64,000 nt of DNA, from positions 47,021-111,020 of the forward strand of contig JAWKKA010000013.1 in assembly GCA_041393495.1 (NCBI GenBank), written 5' to 3'. This stretch comes from RHKX01 sp041393495. Lineage in GTDB: Bacteria > Actinomycetota > Thermoleophilia > Solirubrobacterales > 70-9. The position numbers and the translations under genes are program-made. Below are positions 23,620 to 31,236 of the stretch, one piece after another. How positions within the stretch are numbered: position 1 is the stretch's first letter; the number at the start of each line of letters is the position of its first letter. Below the pieces are notes generated by a model that was not told the origin of the DNA, ran no database searches, and saw only the letters and a program-made list of their open reading frames with translations.

Positions 23620-24711
23620 ATGCCGGTCCGGTTCGCGAAGCGGCTCGATGCCCTGCCGCACTACGAGGGGGGGATGGACATCGAGCGCGCCCGGCGCACC
23701 TTCGAGGCATCCGACGTGATCAAGCTCGCCTCGAACGAGTCCCCGTGGGGCCCGCACCCGAAGGTGCTCGAAGCGATCGGGCGGGCGGCGGCGGATGCCA
23801 ACCGCTACCCGGACCAGTATGCCTCGCTCTTGCGGCGGCGGCTCGCCGACCGCTACGAGGTCGAGCCGGGAACGATCGCCGTCGCCAACGGCTCCTGCGA
23901 GATCCTGCTCGCGGCGGCGCTGGCGCTCTGCGAGCCCGGCGCCGAGATCGTCTACGCGTGGCCCTCGTTCTCGATGTACCCACAGCTCGCGCCGCTCGCG
24001 GGCGCCCGCGAGATCCGCGTGCCGCTCAACGATGCCTACGAGCACGACCTCGATGCGATGGCGACCGAGCTGACGGCGGCGACGCAGCTCGTCCTCGTCT
24101 GCAACCCGAACAACCCGACCGGCACCGCGCTCGGGGCTGCGCAGATCGCCGCCTTCGTCGACCGCGTCCCCGATCACGTCACCGTGATCCTCGACGAGGC
24201 CTACGTCGAGATGCAGGTGCTCGACGACCCCGACGCGACCGTGGACATGCTCGCCGGGCATCCCAACCTCGTCCTGCTGCGAACGTTCAGCAAGGTCTAC
24301 GGGCTCGCCGGGCTGCGCTGCGGCTACGCGCTCGGGTCGGCCCGGTTCCGGGCCGCCGTCGATGCGGTCCGCCAGCCGTTCGACGTCAACGCGCTCGCTC
24401 AGGCGGCCGGCGCCGAGGCGCTGCTGCACGGCGACGACATGCTCGACCGCGTCGAGCGGACGATCGCCGAACGGATCGGCGTCGAGGAGGAGCTCCATGA
24501 GCTCGGGCTGCGAACCGCGGCCAGCCAGGCGAACTTCTCGTGGATCGACCTCGGCGACCGCGACGAGGCCGAGATCGTCGCGGGGCTCGGCAGTCGCGGG
24601 GTGATCGTCCGTGCCGGCACGCCGCTCGGCGGGCCGGGGCACATCCGCGTCACCTACGGCACCGGGGCCGAGAACCGGCGCTTTCTCGAGGCGCTCGCGA
24701 AGCTGCTCTGA
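23620..24711 (+). CDS. HisC-family aminotransferase, probably aromatic amino acid / histidinol-phosphate type
   Basis: The 363-residue protein is a class I/II PLP-dependent aminotransferase of the histidinol-phosphate aminotransferase family. It has IKLASNESPWGPHPKVLEAI, NGSCEILLAAALAL, AWPSFSMYPQLAPLAGA, VCNPNNPTGT, ILDEAYVEM and the PLP-lysine motif RTFSKVYGLAGLRCGYAL. Members of this family act on histidinol phosphate, phenylpyruvate or 4-hydroxyphenylpyruvate. The neighbours (aroH, aroF, tyrA, aroA) favour an aromatic substrate; no other his gene is near. It starts seven bases after aroH. Confidence 0.85.
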   Translation: MPVRFAKRLDALPHYEGGMDIERARRTFEASDVIKLASNESPWGPHPKVLEAIGRAAADANRYPDQYASLLRRRLADRYEVEPGTIAVANGSCEILLAAALALCEPGAEIVYAWPSFSMYPQLAPLAGAREIRVPLNDAYEHDLDAMATELTAATQLVLVCNPNNPTGTALGAAQIAAFVDRVPDHVTVILDEAYVEMQVLDDPDATVDMLAGHPNLVLLRTFSKVYGLAGLRCGYALGSARFRAAVDAVRQPFDVNALAQAAGAEALLHGDDMLDRVERTIAERIGVEEELHELGLRTAASQANFSWIDLGDRDEAEIVAGLGSRGVIVRAGTPLGGPGHIRVTYGTGAENRRFLEALAKLL

Positions 24712-24718
24712 GCGGTCC

Positions 24719-24787
24719 GCCGGTTGCGGCCGCGGCGCCCCGTCGGTTGCGGCCGCGGCGCCCCGCCGGTTGCGGCCGTCCCGCCCC
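24719..24787. repeat. 23-base tandem repeat carrying TTGCGG boxes
   Basis: Units at 24719-24741, 24742-24764 and 24765 onward (third unit diverges after about 14 bases) share G(C/T)CGGTTGCGGCCG followed by CGGCGCCCC. Each copy contains TTGCGG; the copy in the third unit is positioned as the -35 box of the leader peptide promoter. The repeat may have created or reinforced that promoter. Confidence 0.8.
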
Positions 24788-24798
24788 CGTGCTACAAA
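24770..24798 (+). promoter_or_regulatory. Promoter of the aromatic leader peptide and aroF operon
   Basis: TTGCGG at 24770-24775 and TACAAA at 24793-24798 are separated by 17 bases. The leader ATG at 24807 follows the -10 box by eight bases, so transcription would begin at or next to the start codon, giving a leaderless leader-peptide mRNA. Confidence 0.6.
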
Positions 24799-24806
24799 CG
24801 ACGGCG

Positions 24807-24905
24807 ATGCGCCCCATGACGACAACGACCGCCGCGCCCGAAGGCGCCCGTCGTCCTGCCCGGTGCTCGTCGCTCCGCCCGTATCGCTACTGGCGATTTA
24901 GCTAG
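24807..24905 (+). CDS. Aromatic-rich leader peptide of the aroF operon
   Basis: This 32-residue ORF begins MRPMTTTTAAPEG and ends RPYRYWRFS before TAG at 24903-24905. The last eight sense codons contain Tyr, Tyr, Trp and Phe, an improbable concentration in this alanine/arginine-rich genome and the pattern of a ribosome-mediated attenuation leader responding to aromatic amino acids. A promoter lies directly before it, strong hairpins directly after it, and DAHP synthase begins 107 bases downstream. That arrangement matches known amino acid operon leaders. The response to all three aromatic amino acids is inference. Confidence 0.75.
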   Translation: MRPMTTTTAAPEGARRPARCSSLRPYRYWRFS

Positions 24906-24991
24906 GTCTCCGGCCGGACCCGCGCGTGCGGGCGTCCGCCGGACTCGCAGCCCGAGACCCACGCCAGCACCCGCCGGCCCAGCGCCCGGCG
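24905..24991 (+). promoter_or_regulatory. Putative attenuator hairpins upstream of aroF
   Basis: A strong stem-loop spans 24909-24943: TCCGGC pairs with GCCGGA, GGAC with GTCC and CCGC with GCGG around a GCGT loop, about 14 pairs with a small bulge. GGTCTC (24905-24910) can instead pair with GAGACC (24954-24959), competing with the base of that stem. A third stem, CGCCGG 24972-24977 with CCGGCG 24986-24991, lies before the GAAAGG ribosome site (24999-25004). There is no T-tract, so either Rho-type or translational control is possible. Confidence 0.55.
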
Positions 24992-25012
24992 ACGATCCGA
25001 AAGGCCGACCAG

Positions 25013-25846
25013 ATGACGAGCACCACCGCCCTCCCCGAACCAACCGCCCCCGACGCGCCGCCGTGCGGCTTCGACGTCGCCGGCCGCCACGTCGGCTCGG
25101 AGTTCACCCTGATCGCCGGCCCCTGCACGGTCGAAACCCGTGCCGGGACCCTGGCCGTGGCCGAGGCCGTCGCTGCCGGGGGCGCCGCGATGCTGCGCGG
25201 CGGCGCCTACAAGCCACGCAGCTCGCCGTACTCGTTCCAGGGCCTCGGACCCGAGGGGCTGGCGATCCTGCGCGAGGCGAAGGAGCGAACCGGGCTGCCG
25301 ATCGTCACCGAGCTCCTCGACGTCCGCGACCTCGAGGACGTCGTCGCGACCGCGGACGTCGTCCAGGTCGGCGCCCGGAACATGCAGAACTACCCGCTGC
25401 TGGCCGAGCTCGGTCGGACCGACCGCGCGGTCCTGCTCAAACGCGGGCTGGCGGCGACGCTCGACGAGCTGGTGCTCGCCGCCGAGTACGTGCTCAAGGA
25501 GGGCAACGAACGGGTGATCCTCTGCGAGCGCGGGATCCGCACGCACGAGACCGCCTATCGGTTCACCCTCGACCTGCTCGCCGTCCCGGCGCTCAAGGAG
25601 CGGACCCACCTGCCGGTGATCGTCGATCCAAGCCACGCGCCGGGGCGGCGCGACTGGGTCGAGCCGATGTCGCTCGCGGCCGCGGCGGCCGGCGCCGACG
25701 GGATCATCGTCGAGGTCCACGACGACCCGGCGAACGCCGTCTGCGACGGACCTCAGGCGCTGCCCGCGTCGCAGTTCGCCGGGTACGCGGAGCGGCTCCG
25801 TGCGGTGGTCGAGGCCGCGGGTCGCAGCGCCCCGCTCGCGGTTTAG
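25013..25846 (+). CDS. aroF: 3-deoxy-7-phosphoheptulonate synthase (DAHP synthase, type I beta)
   Basis: This enzyme makes DAHP from phosphoenolpyruvate and erythrose 4-phosphate, the first committed step of the shikimate pathway. The 277-residue barrel has IAGPCTVE at 34-41, GGAYKPRSSPYSFQGLG at 63-79, IVTELLDVRDLE, QVGARNMQNYPLL, LLKRGLAATLDE, ERGIRTHE, VIVDPSHAPGRR and a late IIVEVHDDP. It is the type I beta/KDO8P-synthase-like class and lacks the N-terminal ferredoxin-like or ACT regulatory domain, so allosteric control may be weak; the upstream leader peptide may compensate. ATG 25013 follows GAAAGG by eight bases. Confidence 0.94.
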   Translation: MTSTTALPEPTAPDAPPCGFDVAGRHVGSEFTLIAGPCTVETRAGTLAVAEAVAAGGAAMLRGGAYKPRSSPYSFQGLGPEGLAILREAKERTGLPIVTELLDVRDLEDVVATADVVQVGARNMQNYPLLAELGRTDRAVLLKRGLAATLDELVLAAEYVLKEGNERVILCERGIRTHETAYRFTLDLLAVPALKERTHLPVIVDPSHAPGRRDWVEPMSLAAAAAGADGIIVEVHDDPANAVCDGPQALPASQFAGYAERLRAVVEAAGRSAPLAV

Positions 25847-25860
25847 GCAATGATCGGCCG

Positions 25861-26979
25861 GTGCCCGGAAGCTCGGATCATCCGCCGCGGATCGCGGTTC
25901 TCGGCGTCGGGCTGATCGGCGGCTCGATCGGGCTTGCGGCGCGACACCGGCTCGGCGCCGAGGTCAGCGGCTTCGACCCCGACGAGCGCAACGTCGATCG
26001 CGCCGTGGCGCTCGGCGCCCTCGACGTTGCTGCCGGATCGGTCGCCGAAGCGGTGGCCGCGGCGGACGTCGTCTTCTGCGCGGCGCCGGTCACGGCATTG
26101 CCCGACCTCGTCGCCGCGGCGCTCGCGGGATCGGCAGACGCGGCCGTCGTGACCGACGTCGGCTCGACCAAGCACGCGCTCGTCGCCGCCGTTGCCGGCT
26201 CGGCCGCGGCCGACCGCTTCATCGGCGGCCATCCCCTCGCCGGGGCCGAGACCGCCGGCGTCGAGGGCTCGCGTCAGGATCTGTTCGAGGGGGCACGCTG
26301 GTATCTGACGCCGACCGAGCACAGCCAGGGTGTCCTCTTCGATCGCCTGCACGGGGTCCTCGCCGGGATCGGGGCACGGCCGATGGCGATCGACGCCGAG
26401 GTCCACGACCTCGAGATGGCGGCGATCAGCCACCTCCCGCACGTCCTCGCCAACGCCCTCGTCGCGACGGCGTCGGCCTCGATCGGAAGCGAGGGGGAGC
26501 GGCGCCCGGAGGTCGGCCGGAGCTTCCGCGATGCGACTCGGGTCGCCGGCGCCAACCCGGGGATCTGGGCCGACATCTTCAGCTCCAACTCCGCGGCGGT
26601 CGCGGCCGAGATCGACGACGTCGTCGCTCGGCTCGAGGCCGCGGCGGAGCTGATCCGCGACGGCGACCGGAACCGGATCAGGGCCTGGCAGGACGAGGCC
26701 CGCGAGGATCGCCGGGCGATGCTCGAGCCCGATGTCGGCTCCGCGCCGTTGGTCGAGCTCCGGATCGCGGTCGAGAACCGGCCCGGGACGGTCGCCGAGA
26801 TCGCCCTCGCGCTCGGCCGGGCCGGGGTCAACATCGAGGACATGTCGCTGTTTCCGGCCGCGGACCGCCGGACCGGCGCGATCTCGCTGTGGATCTCGGG
26901 CGTCGGGGAGGCGCGCCAGGCGGCCGAGATCGTGGCCGGCCTCGGCCACGAGGTCGCGCCGATCGCCGAGGTGGGCTGA
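25861..26979 (+). CDS. tyrA: Prephenate dehydrogenase with C-terminal ACT domain TyrA
   Basis: TyrA oxidatively decarboxylates prephenate to 4-hydroxyphenylpyruvate. The 372-residue protein has an N-terminal Rossmann motif VLGVGLIGGSIGLA at about 13-26, TDVGSTKHALV, FIGGHPLAGAE, EVHDLEMAAISHLPHVLANAL with the catalytic His region, and FRDATRVAGANPGIWADIF. A C-terminal ACT domain (VELRIAVENRPGTVAEIALALGRAGVNI and following) suggests feedback control by tyrosine. GTG 25861 is the only sensible start before the conserved motif. It lies 14 bases after aroF and abuts aroA with no gap. Confidence 0.94.
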   Translation: MPGSSDHPPRIAVLGVGLIGGSIGLAARHRLGAEVSGFDPDERNVDRAVALGALDVAAGSVAEAVAAADVVFCAAPVTALPDLVAAALAGSADAAVVTDVGSTKHALVAAVAGSAAADRFIGGHPLAGAETAGVEGSRQDLFEGARWYLTPTEHSQGVLFDRLHGVLAGIGARPMAIDAEVHDLEMAAISHLPHVLANALVATASASIGSEGERRPEVGRSFRDATRVAGANPGIWADIFSSNSAAVAAEIDDVVARLEAAAELIRDGDRNRIRAWQDEAREDRRAMLEPDVGSAPLVELRIAVENRPGTVAEIALALGRAGVNIEDMSLFPAADRRTGAISLWISGVGEARQAAEIVAGLGHEVAPIAEVG

Positions 26980-28323
26980 GTGGGGGACCGCATCGACGCG
27001 CACTTCGCGCCGGCCCGTGCGCTCGCGGGCTCGCTCCTCGCTCCGCCCGACAAATCGATCTCGCACCGGGCGGCGCTGCTCGGCGCCTTCGGAGAGGGCA
27101 CGGCGGCGGTCTCGCGCTACCTCGACTCGGCCGACACCCGCAGCTCGCTCGCCGCGGTCGCGGCGCTCGGCGCGACCGTGCGGTCCGGCCCGGCGGGTCC
27201 CGGCGCGCTCGAGGTCGAGATCGACGGCTTCGGGCTTCGCGGGGCGTCCGAGCCAGCCGGCGCGATCGACGTCGGCAACGCGGGAACGCTGATCCGGCTC
27301 CTGGTCGGGCTGCTGGCGGGGCAGCGGGGACGGGAGTACGTGCTCGACGGCGACGAATCGATCCGCCAGCGGCCGATGGGACGGGTGGCCGAACCGCTGC
27401 GGGCGATGGGGGCCGCGGTACGCACCGCGGCGGGGGCGCGACCCCCGATCGCGGTCGCGGGCCGGGCCCTGCACGCGATCCACTGGGAGATGCCGGTCGC
27501 ATCGGCGCAGGTCAAGTCATGCCTGCTGCTGGCCGGCCTGCTCGCCTCGGGGCGGACGACCGTCCGCGAGCCGGCGGTGACGCGCGATCACACCGAACGG
27601 ATGCTCGGGGCGGCCGGCGTCGATATCCGGGTCGAGCGCGAGCGGCCGAGCCTGCCGCACGACCCGGTCGCGGCGACGATCGGGATCGGGGCGCCGGAGC
27701 GGATCGCGCTGCCGCCGATGACCGTCCCGGGCGACCTCTCGTCGGCCGCCTTCCACCTGGTCGCCGCGCTGATCGTCCCCGGGGCCGACGTGCGGATCGA
27801 GGCGGTCGGCATCAACCCGACCCGGATCGGGCTGCTCGGGATCTTGAACAGGATGGGCGCCGGCCTCGAGGTCGTCGAGCGGGGTGTACAGGGGGGAGAG
27901 CCGGTCGGCGACCTTCGCGCCCGGCACGGCGAGCTCGCCGGTGTCTCGGTCGGGGCGGCCGAGGTCGCGATGGCGATCGACGAGCTTCCGCTGGTCGGCT
28001 TGCTCGGCTGCTTCGCCGCGGGCACGACCCGGGTGACGGGCGCGGCCGAGCTCCGCCACAAGGAATCCGACCGGATCGCCGGCGTCGTCGATGCCCTGAA
28101 CGCGCTCGGCGGGCGGGCCGAGGCCGAGGCCGACGGCTTCACGGTGACCGGAACGGGGCGCCTGCCGGGTGGCGAGATGGATTCCCGCGGCGACCATCGG
28201 CTGGCGATGCTCGGCGCCGTCGCCGGCCTCGCCTCCGAGCAGGGCGTGACCGTTCGCGACTTCGGCGCGGCGCGGATCAGCTATCCGCGCTTCGAGCAGG
28301 ACCTGCGCTCGTTGCTCGGCTAG
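26980..28323 (+). CDS. aroA: 3-phosphoshikimate 1-carboxyvinyltransferase (EPSP synthase)
   Basis: AroA joins phosphoenolpyruvate to shikimate 3-phosphate. The 447-residue protein shows PPDKSISHRAALLGAF at about 22-37, NAGTLIRLLVGLL, RQRPMGRVAEPL, ASAQVKSCLLLAGLLA, PGDLSSAAFHLVAAL, ELRHKESDRIAGV and GDHRLAMLGAVAGLA, all diagnostic. It begins with a GTG right after the tyrA stop. Downstream lies an intergenic stretch of palindromic repeats, so it is likely the last gene of the leader-controlled aro operon. Confidence 0.97.
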   Translation: MGDRIDAHFAPARALAGSLLAPPDKSISHRAALLGAFGEGTAAVSRYLDSADTRSSLAAVAALGATVRSGPAGPGALEVEIDGFGLRGASEPAGAIDVGNAGTLIRLLVGLLAGQRGREYVLDGDESIRQRPMGRVAEPLRAMGAAVRTAAGARPPIAVAGRALHAIHWEMPVASAQVKSCLLLAGLLASGRTTVREPAVTRDHTERMLGAAGVDIRVERERPSLPHDPVAATIGIGAPERIALPPMTVPGDLSSAAFHLVAALIVPGADVRIEAVGINPTRIGLLGILNRMGAGLEVVERGVQGGEPVGDLRARHGELAGVSVGAAEVAMAIDELPLVGLLGCFAAGTTRVTGAAELRHKESDRIAGVVDALNALGGRAEAEADGFTVTGTGRLPGGEMDSRGDHRLAMLGAVAGLASEQGVTVRDFGAARISYPRFEQDLRSLLG

Positions 28324-28397
28324 CGATCGGTTCCCGATCGCCAGGAGTGTCCCGCGGGACACTCCGGAAGCTGCCGCTCGAGCAACGGGGGCGGTGA

Positions 28398-28503
28398 ATC
28401 TGAGGGCGGCTCAAGCGCCGGTGCGATCGATGGCGTCGGATCTGAGGGGGGTTCAAGTGCCGGTGGGGTCGATGGCGCCGGAATATCGGCGCGATCGACC
28501 CCA
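28398..28503. repeat. 42-base tandem repeat and 40-base palindrome downstream of aroA
   Basis: Two 42-base units start with ATCTGAGG at 28398 and 28440 and share TCAAG-GCCGGTG and TCGATGGCG blocks. The second unit runs into a palindrome: GGGGTCGAT (28465-28473) pairs with ATCGACCCC (28494-28502) and CCGG (28478-28481) pairs with TCGG plus neighbour (28486-28489) on the same axis. Its 40-base core (28464-28503) has the same length and layout as the element at 41372-41411. Confidence 0.7.
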
Positions 28504-28588
28504 GCGCGAAGGGCGGGCGCGGCGCGGGTCAGCGATCCGCGTCTCGAGCGGGATCAGCGCGGGTCGGTCGGCGGGGTTCGATGCACGC

Positions 28589-29059
28589 TCACTTGGTCGC
28601 CGCGTTGAGCAGGATGAGCGCACCGCCGATCGCGGTCAGCGCCGCAGCCCCGACGAGGCTTCCAGCGATGCTGTTGCCGGTCGCGCGCGAGGCGACGAAC
28701 GAGTAGACGGCGAGGATCCCGAAGCCGCACCACTGCGAGAGCACGTAGGCCGCGCGCAGCGTGACCGCATCGACGACCGCGAGCACGAAGAACGAGATCG
28801 GGACCGCCGCGACGACGAGGCCGGTGACCGCCTCGCGGACCTCGTGGCGCCGCTCCTCGGCGCTGGCCGGCCGCCGGCTGCGGATCGAGATCCCGACCCG
28901 GTCGGCGAACACCTCGGCCAACGTCAGCGCGATCGCCGCGCCGAGCACGTAGGCGAGCGCCTTGCCCGGCCGCGTCTCGACCCCCTCGAGCGCGACGGTG
29001 ACGGCCAGCACGGCGATCAGGACGTAGATCGCGCGGTCCGCGTGGCGGGCAAAGTCCAC
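28589..29059 (-). CDS. Small integral membrane protein, unknown function
   Basis: From the GTG at 29059 the product is 156 residues: VDFARHADRAIYVLIAVLAV at the start, about four to five hydrophobic segments (near 11-28, 36-55, 82-128 as one or two hairpins, and 136-153), and little soluble sequence. The central loop RVGISIRSRRPASAEERRHEV is charged and probably cytoplasmic. I recognise no named family. It lies on the opposite strand between aroA and cmk; a longer frame upstream (to 29185) runs through tandem repeats and is not supported. Confidence that it is a real gene comes from the coherent membrane pattern. Confidence 0.65.
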   Translation of the reverse strand: MDFARHADRAIYVLIAVLAVTVALEGVETRPGKALAYVLGAAIALTLAEVFADRVGISIRSRRPASAEERRHEVREAVTGLVVAAVPISFFVLAVVDAVTLRAAYVLSQWCGFGILAVYSFVASRATGNSIAGSLVGAAALTAIGGALILLNAATK

Positions 29060-29076
29060 GGCGCAACCCTGACCCC

Positions 29077-29228
29077 GTCGCCGGACGTCCCCGCGAGGCG
29101 GCGCTCCCGTCCCGGGAAAAGACTCGCGCCGGACACCGCGCGGGGTGGCGCTCGCGTCCCCGGGGAGGACGCTTGCGCCGGACACCGCACGAGGCGGCGC
29201 TCACGTCCCCGGGAGGACGCTTGCGCCA
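29077..29228. repeat. 48-49-base tandem repeat upstream of cmk
   Basis: Three imperfect units begin at 29077, 29126 and 29175, with a fourth start at 29223. Each carries G(T/C)GCCGGAC(A/G), a GCGGCGCTC-type block, GTCCC and a GGGAGGACGCTT-like end; the second and third units are nearly identical. They separate the minus-strand membrane protein from cmk. Confidence 0.8.
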
Positions 29229-29266
29229 CCTCGCGGTCACGGCGGGCGGCTACTCTGCTCCGGCTC

Positions 29267-29905
29267 ATGGTCATCGCCATCGACGGGCCCGCCGGGGCCG
29301 GCAAGTCAACGGTCGCCCGGGCGCTCGCCGAGCGCCTCGGCTTCACCTACCTGGACTCGGGGGCGATGTACAGGAGCGTCGCCCTGGCGGCGATCCGGGC
29401 CGGGATCGATCCCGACGACGCCGCCGCGACGACGGCGCTGGCCGAGGTGCTCGACCTGCGGGTCGCACCCGGCGCGGTGGCGATCGGCGCTGAGGACGTC
29501 TCGGCCGCGATCCGGACGCCGGAGGTGACCGCCGCCGCCTCCCGGGTCTCGGTCCATCCCGGTGTCCGCGCCGCCATGGTCGCCCGGCAGCGGGCGCTCG
29601 TCGCCGCTGGCGGCTGGGTGGCGGAGGGCCGCGACATCGGCACGGTGGTCTGCCCCGAGTCACCGCTCAAGGTCCACCTGACCGCCTCCGAGGAGGAGCG
29701 GGCCCGCCGGCGCGCCGCCGACACCGGCGAGGATCACGGCGCCGTGCTGGCGGCGCAACGCGATCGCGACGCTCGCGACCGCGGTCGTGAGCACGGAGCG
29801 CTCGAGCTCGCGGCCGGAGCGGTGGAGCTCGACACGACCGGCCTCGACGTGGCCGGGGTCGTCGACCGGATCGCCGCTATCGCCCGCGAGCGGGGGCTGG
29901 CGTGA
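29267..29905 (+). CDS. cmk: Cytidylate kinase
   Basis: Cmk phosphorylates CMP and dCMP. The 212-residue protein opens with IAIDGPAGAGKSTVARALAERLGFTYLDSGAMYR, containing the P-loop at residues 7-14, followed by WVAEGRDIGTVVCPES, HLTASEEERARRRAAD and RDRDARDR. TACTCT at 29251-29256 lies ten bases before the ATG, the likely -10 box. It is followed by der 10 bases after its stop, the common cmk-der pair. The CMP-binding insert typical of the family is present in the middle (residues 60-110). Confidence 0.96.
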   Translation: MVIAIDGPAGAGKSTVARALAERLGFTYLDSGAMYRSVALAAIRAGIDPDDAAATTALAEVLDLRVAPGAVAIGAEDVSAAIRTPEVTAAASRVSVHPGVRAAMVARQRALVAAGGWVAEGRDIGTVVCPESPLKVHLTASEEERARRRAADTGEDHGAVLAAQRDRDARDRGREHGALELAAGAVELDTTGLDVAGVVDRIAAIARERGLA

Positions 29906-29915
29906 GGTCGGGCCG

Positions 29916-31223
29916 ATGAAGGTCGCGGTCGTCGGCTATCCGAACGCGGGCAAGAGCACGCTGATCAACCGCCTCGCCGGTGGCCGCGAGGCCGTCACCC
30001 ATGCCGAAGCCGGCGTCACCCGCGACCGCAAGGAGATCGAGACCGAGTGGAACGGGGTGCCCCTGACCCTGATCGACACCGGTGGCGTCGATCTCGCGGC
30101 CGGGGACTCGCTCTCGCGAGCGGTCCAGCACCAGGCCCGCGAGGCGATCGCCGATGCCGACGCGGTCCTGCACGTCGTCGATGCCAAGGCCGGGCTCGGC
30201 CCCGGCGACGCCGAGGTGGCGGCGCTGCTGCGCGCTGCAAAGCAGCCGGTGGTAGTCGTAGCCAACAAGGTCGACAACCCCCTCGACGTCCATCTCGCGG
30301 CGGAGCTCAACCGGCTCGGGCTCGGGGAGCCGATCGCCGTCTCGGCGACCCACGGGCTCGGAACCGGCGACCTGCTCGATCGGATCACCGCGCTCGCCGA
30401 CCGCGCCGGCGCCGTGGCGTCGGCCGGGACGCTGCCGCGGATCGCGATCCTCGGGCGTCCCAACGTCGGCAAGTCGTCGCTTCTCAACGCGTTGCTCGGC
30501 ACCGAGCGGATGATCGTCAGCGACGTCGCCGGCACGACCCGCGACGCGATCGACACTCCGGTTGAGGTCGGCGGCCGCGCGGCGCTTCTGATCGACACCG
30601 CCGGGATCAGGCGACGCACGAAGGTGGCGGGCACGATCGACTATTACGCGCAGCTGCGCGCCGAGCGGGCCGCCGAGCGGGCCGACGTGGCGATCCTCGT
30701 CTGCGACGCCTCCGAGGGCGTCACCTCCGAGGACCTCCGGATCGGCGAGCTCGCGATGAAGGCCGGCTGCGCGACGCTCGTCGTCCTCAACAAGTGGGAC
30801 GTCGTCGCGATCGATCTCGACGACGCCAAGGCCCGGATCGAGCGGCGGCTCCGGCTCCGGCCACCGGTGATCACGATCTCGGCGCTGCGCGGCCGCAACC
30901 TCGCCAAGGTCCTGCCGAAGGCGCTCGAGCTCGCCGACCGGCGTGCGGCGCGGGCGCGGACCCCGGAGCTGAACCGGATCCTCAGCGAGTCCGTCGAGCG
31001 CAATCCGCCACCGGCGAAGCGTGGCAAGCGGCTGCGGCTCTACTACGCCGCCCAGGTCGGGGACGCGCCGCCGCGAATCGCCATCCAGGTCAACGACCGG
31101 ACGCTGATCAACCGCGACTGGGCGTACTACCTCGAGAACCGGATCCGGACCGCGCTCGGCCTCGACGGAGTCCCGCTGGTGATCGACTTCGTCCCGCGCC
31201 GGCGTGATCGGGGCTCCGGGTAG
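29916..31223 (+). CDS. der: Ribosome biogenesis GTPase Der (EngA)
   Basis: Der is a double GTPase needed for 50S ribosome assembly. The 435-residue protein has GTPase domain 1 with GYPNAGKSTLINRL at 7-20, GVTRDRKE and DTGGVDL, a linker, GTPase domain 2 with GRPNVGKSSLLNALLG at about 180-195, VAGTTRDAID and DTAGIRR, and a C-terminal KH-like domain ending in PLVIDFVPRRRD. NKVD and NKWD guanine-specificity motifs are both present. ATG 29916 is set by the conserved N-terminus; the longer open frame upstream is cmk in another frame. Confidence 0.97.
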   Translation: MKVAVVGYPNAGKSTLINRLAGGREAVTHAEAGVTRDRKEIETEWNGVPLTLIDTGGVDLAAGDSLSRAVQHQAREAIADADAVLHVVDAKAGLGPGDAEVAALLRAAKQPVVVVANKVDNPLDVHLAAELNRLGLGEPIAVSATHGLGTGDLLDRITALADRAGAVASAGTLPRIAILGRPNVGKSSLLNALLGTERMIVSDVAGTTRDAIDTPVEVGGRAALLIDTAGIRRRTKVAGTIDYYAQLRAERAAERADVAILVCDASEGVTSEDLRIGELAMKAGCATLVVLNKWDVVAIDLDDAKARIERRLRLRPPVITISALRGRNLAKVLPKALELADRRAARARTPELNRILSESVERNPPPAKRGKRLRLYYAAQVGDAPPRIAIQVNDRTLINRDWAYYLENRIRTALGLDGVPLVIDFVPRRRDRGSG

Positions 31224-31236
31224 GTATAAACGCGCG

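Noticed and set aside
28589..29185. Longer version of the minus-strand membrane protein starting at 29185
   Set aside because: The extra N-terminal residues are read through the 48-base tandem repeats and are low complexity; the GTG at 29059 immediately precedes the first coherent helix.
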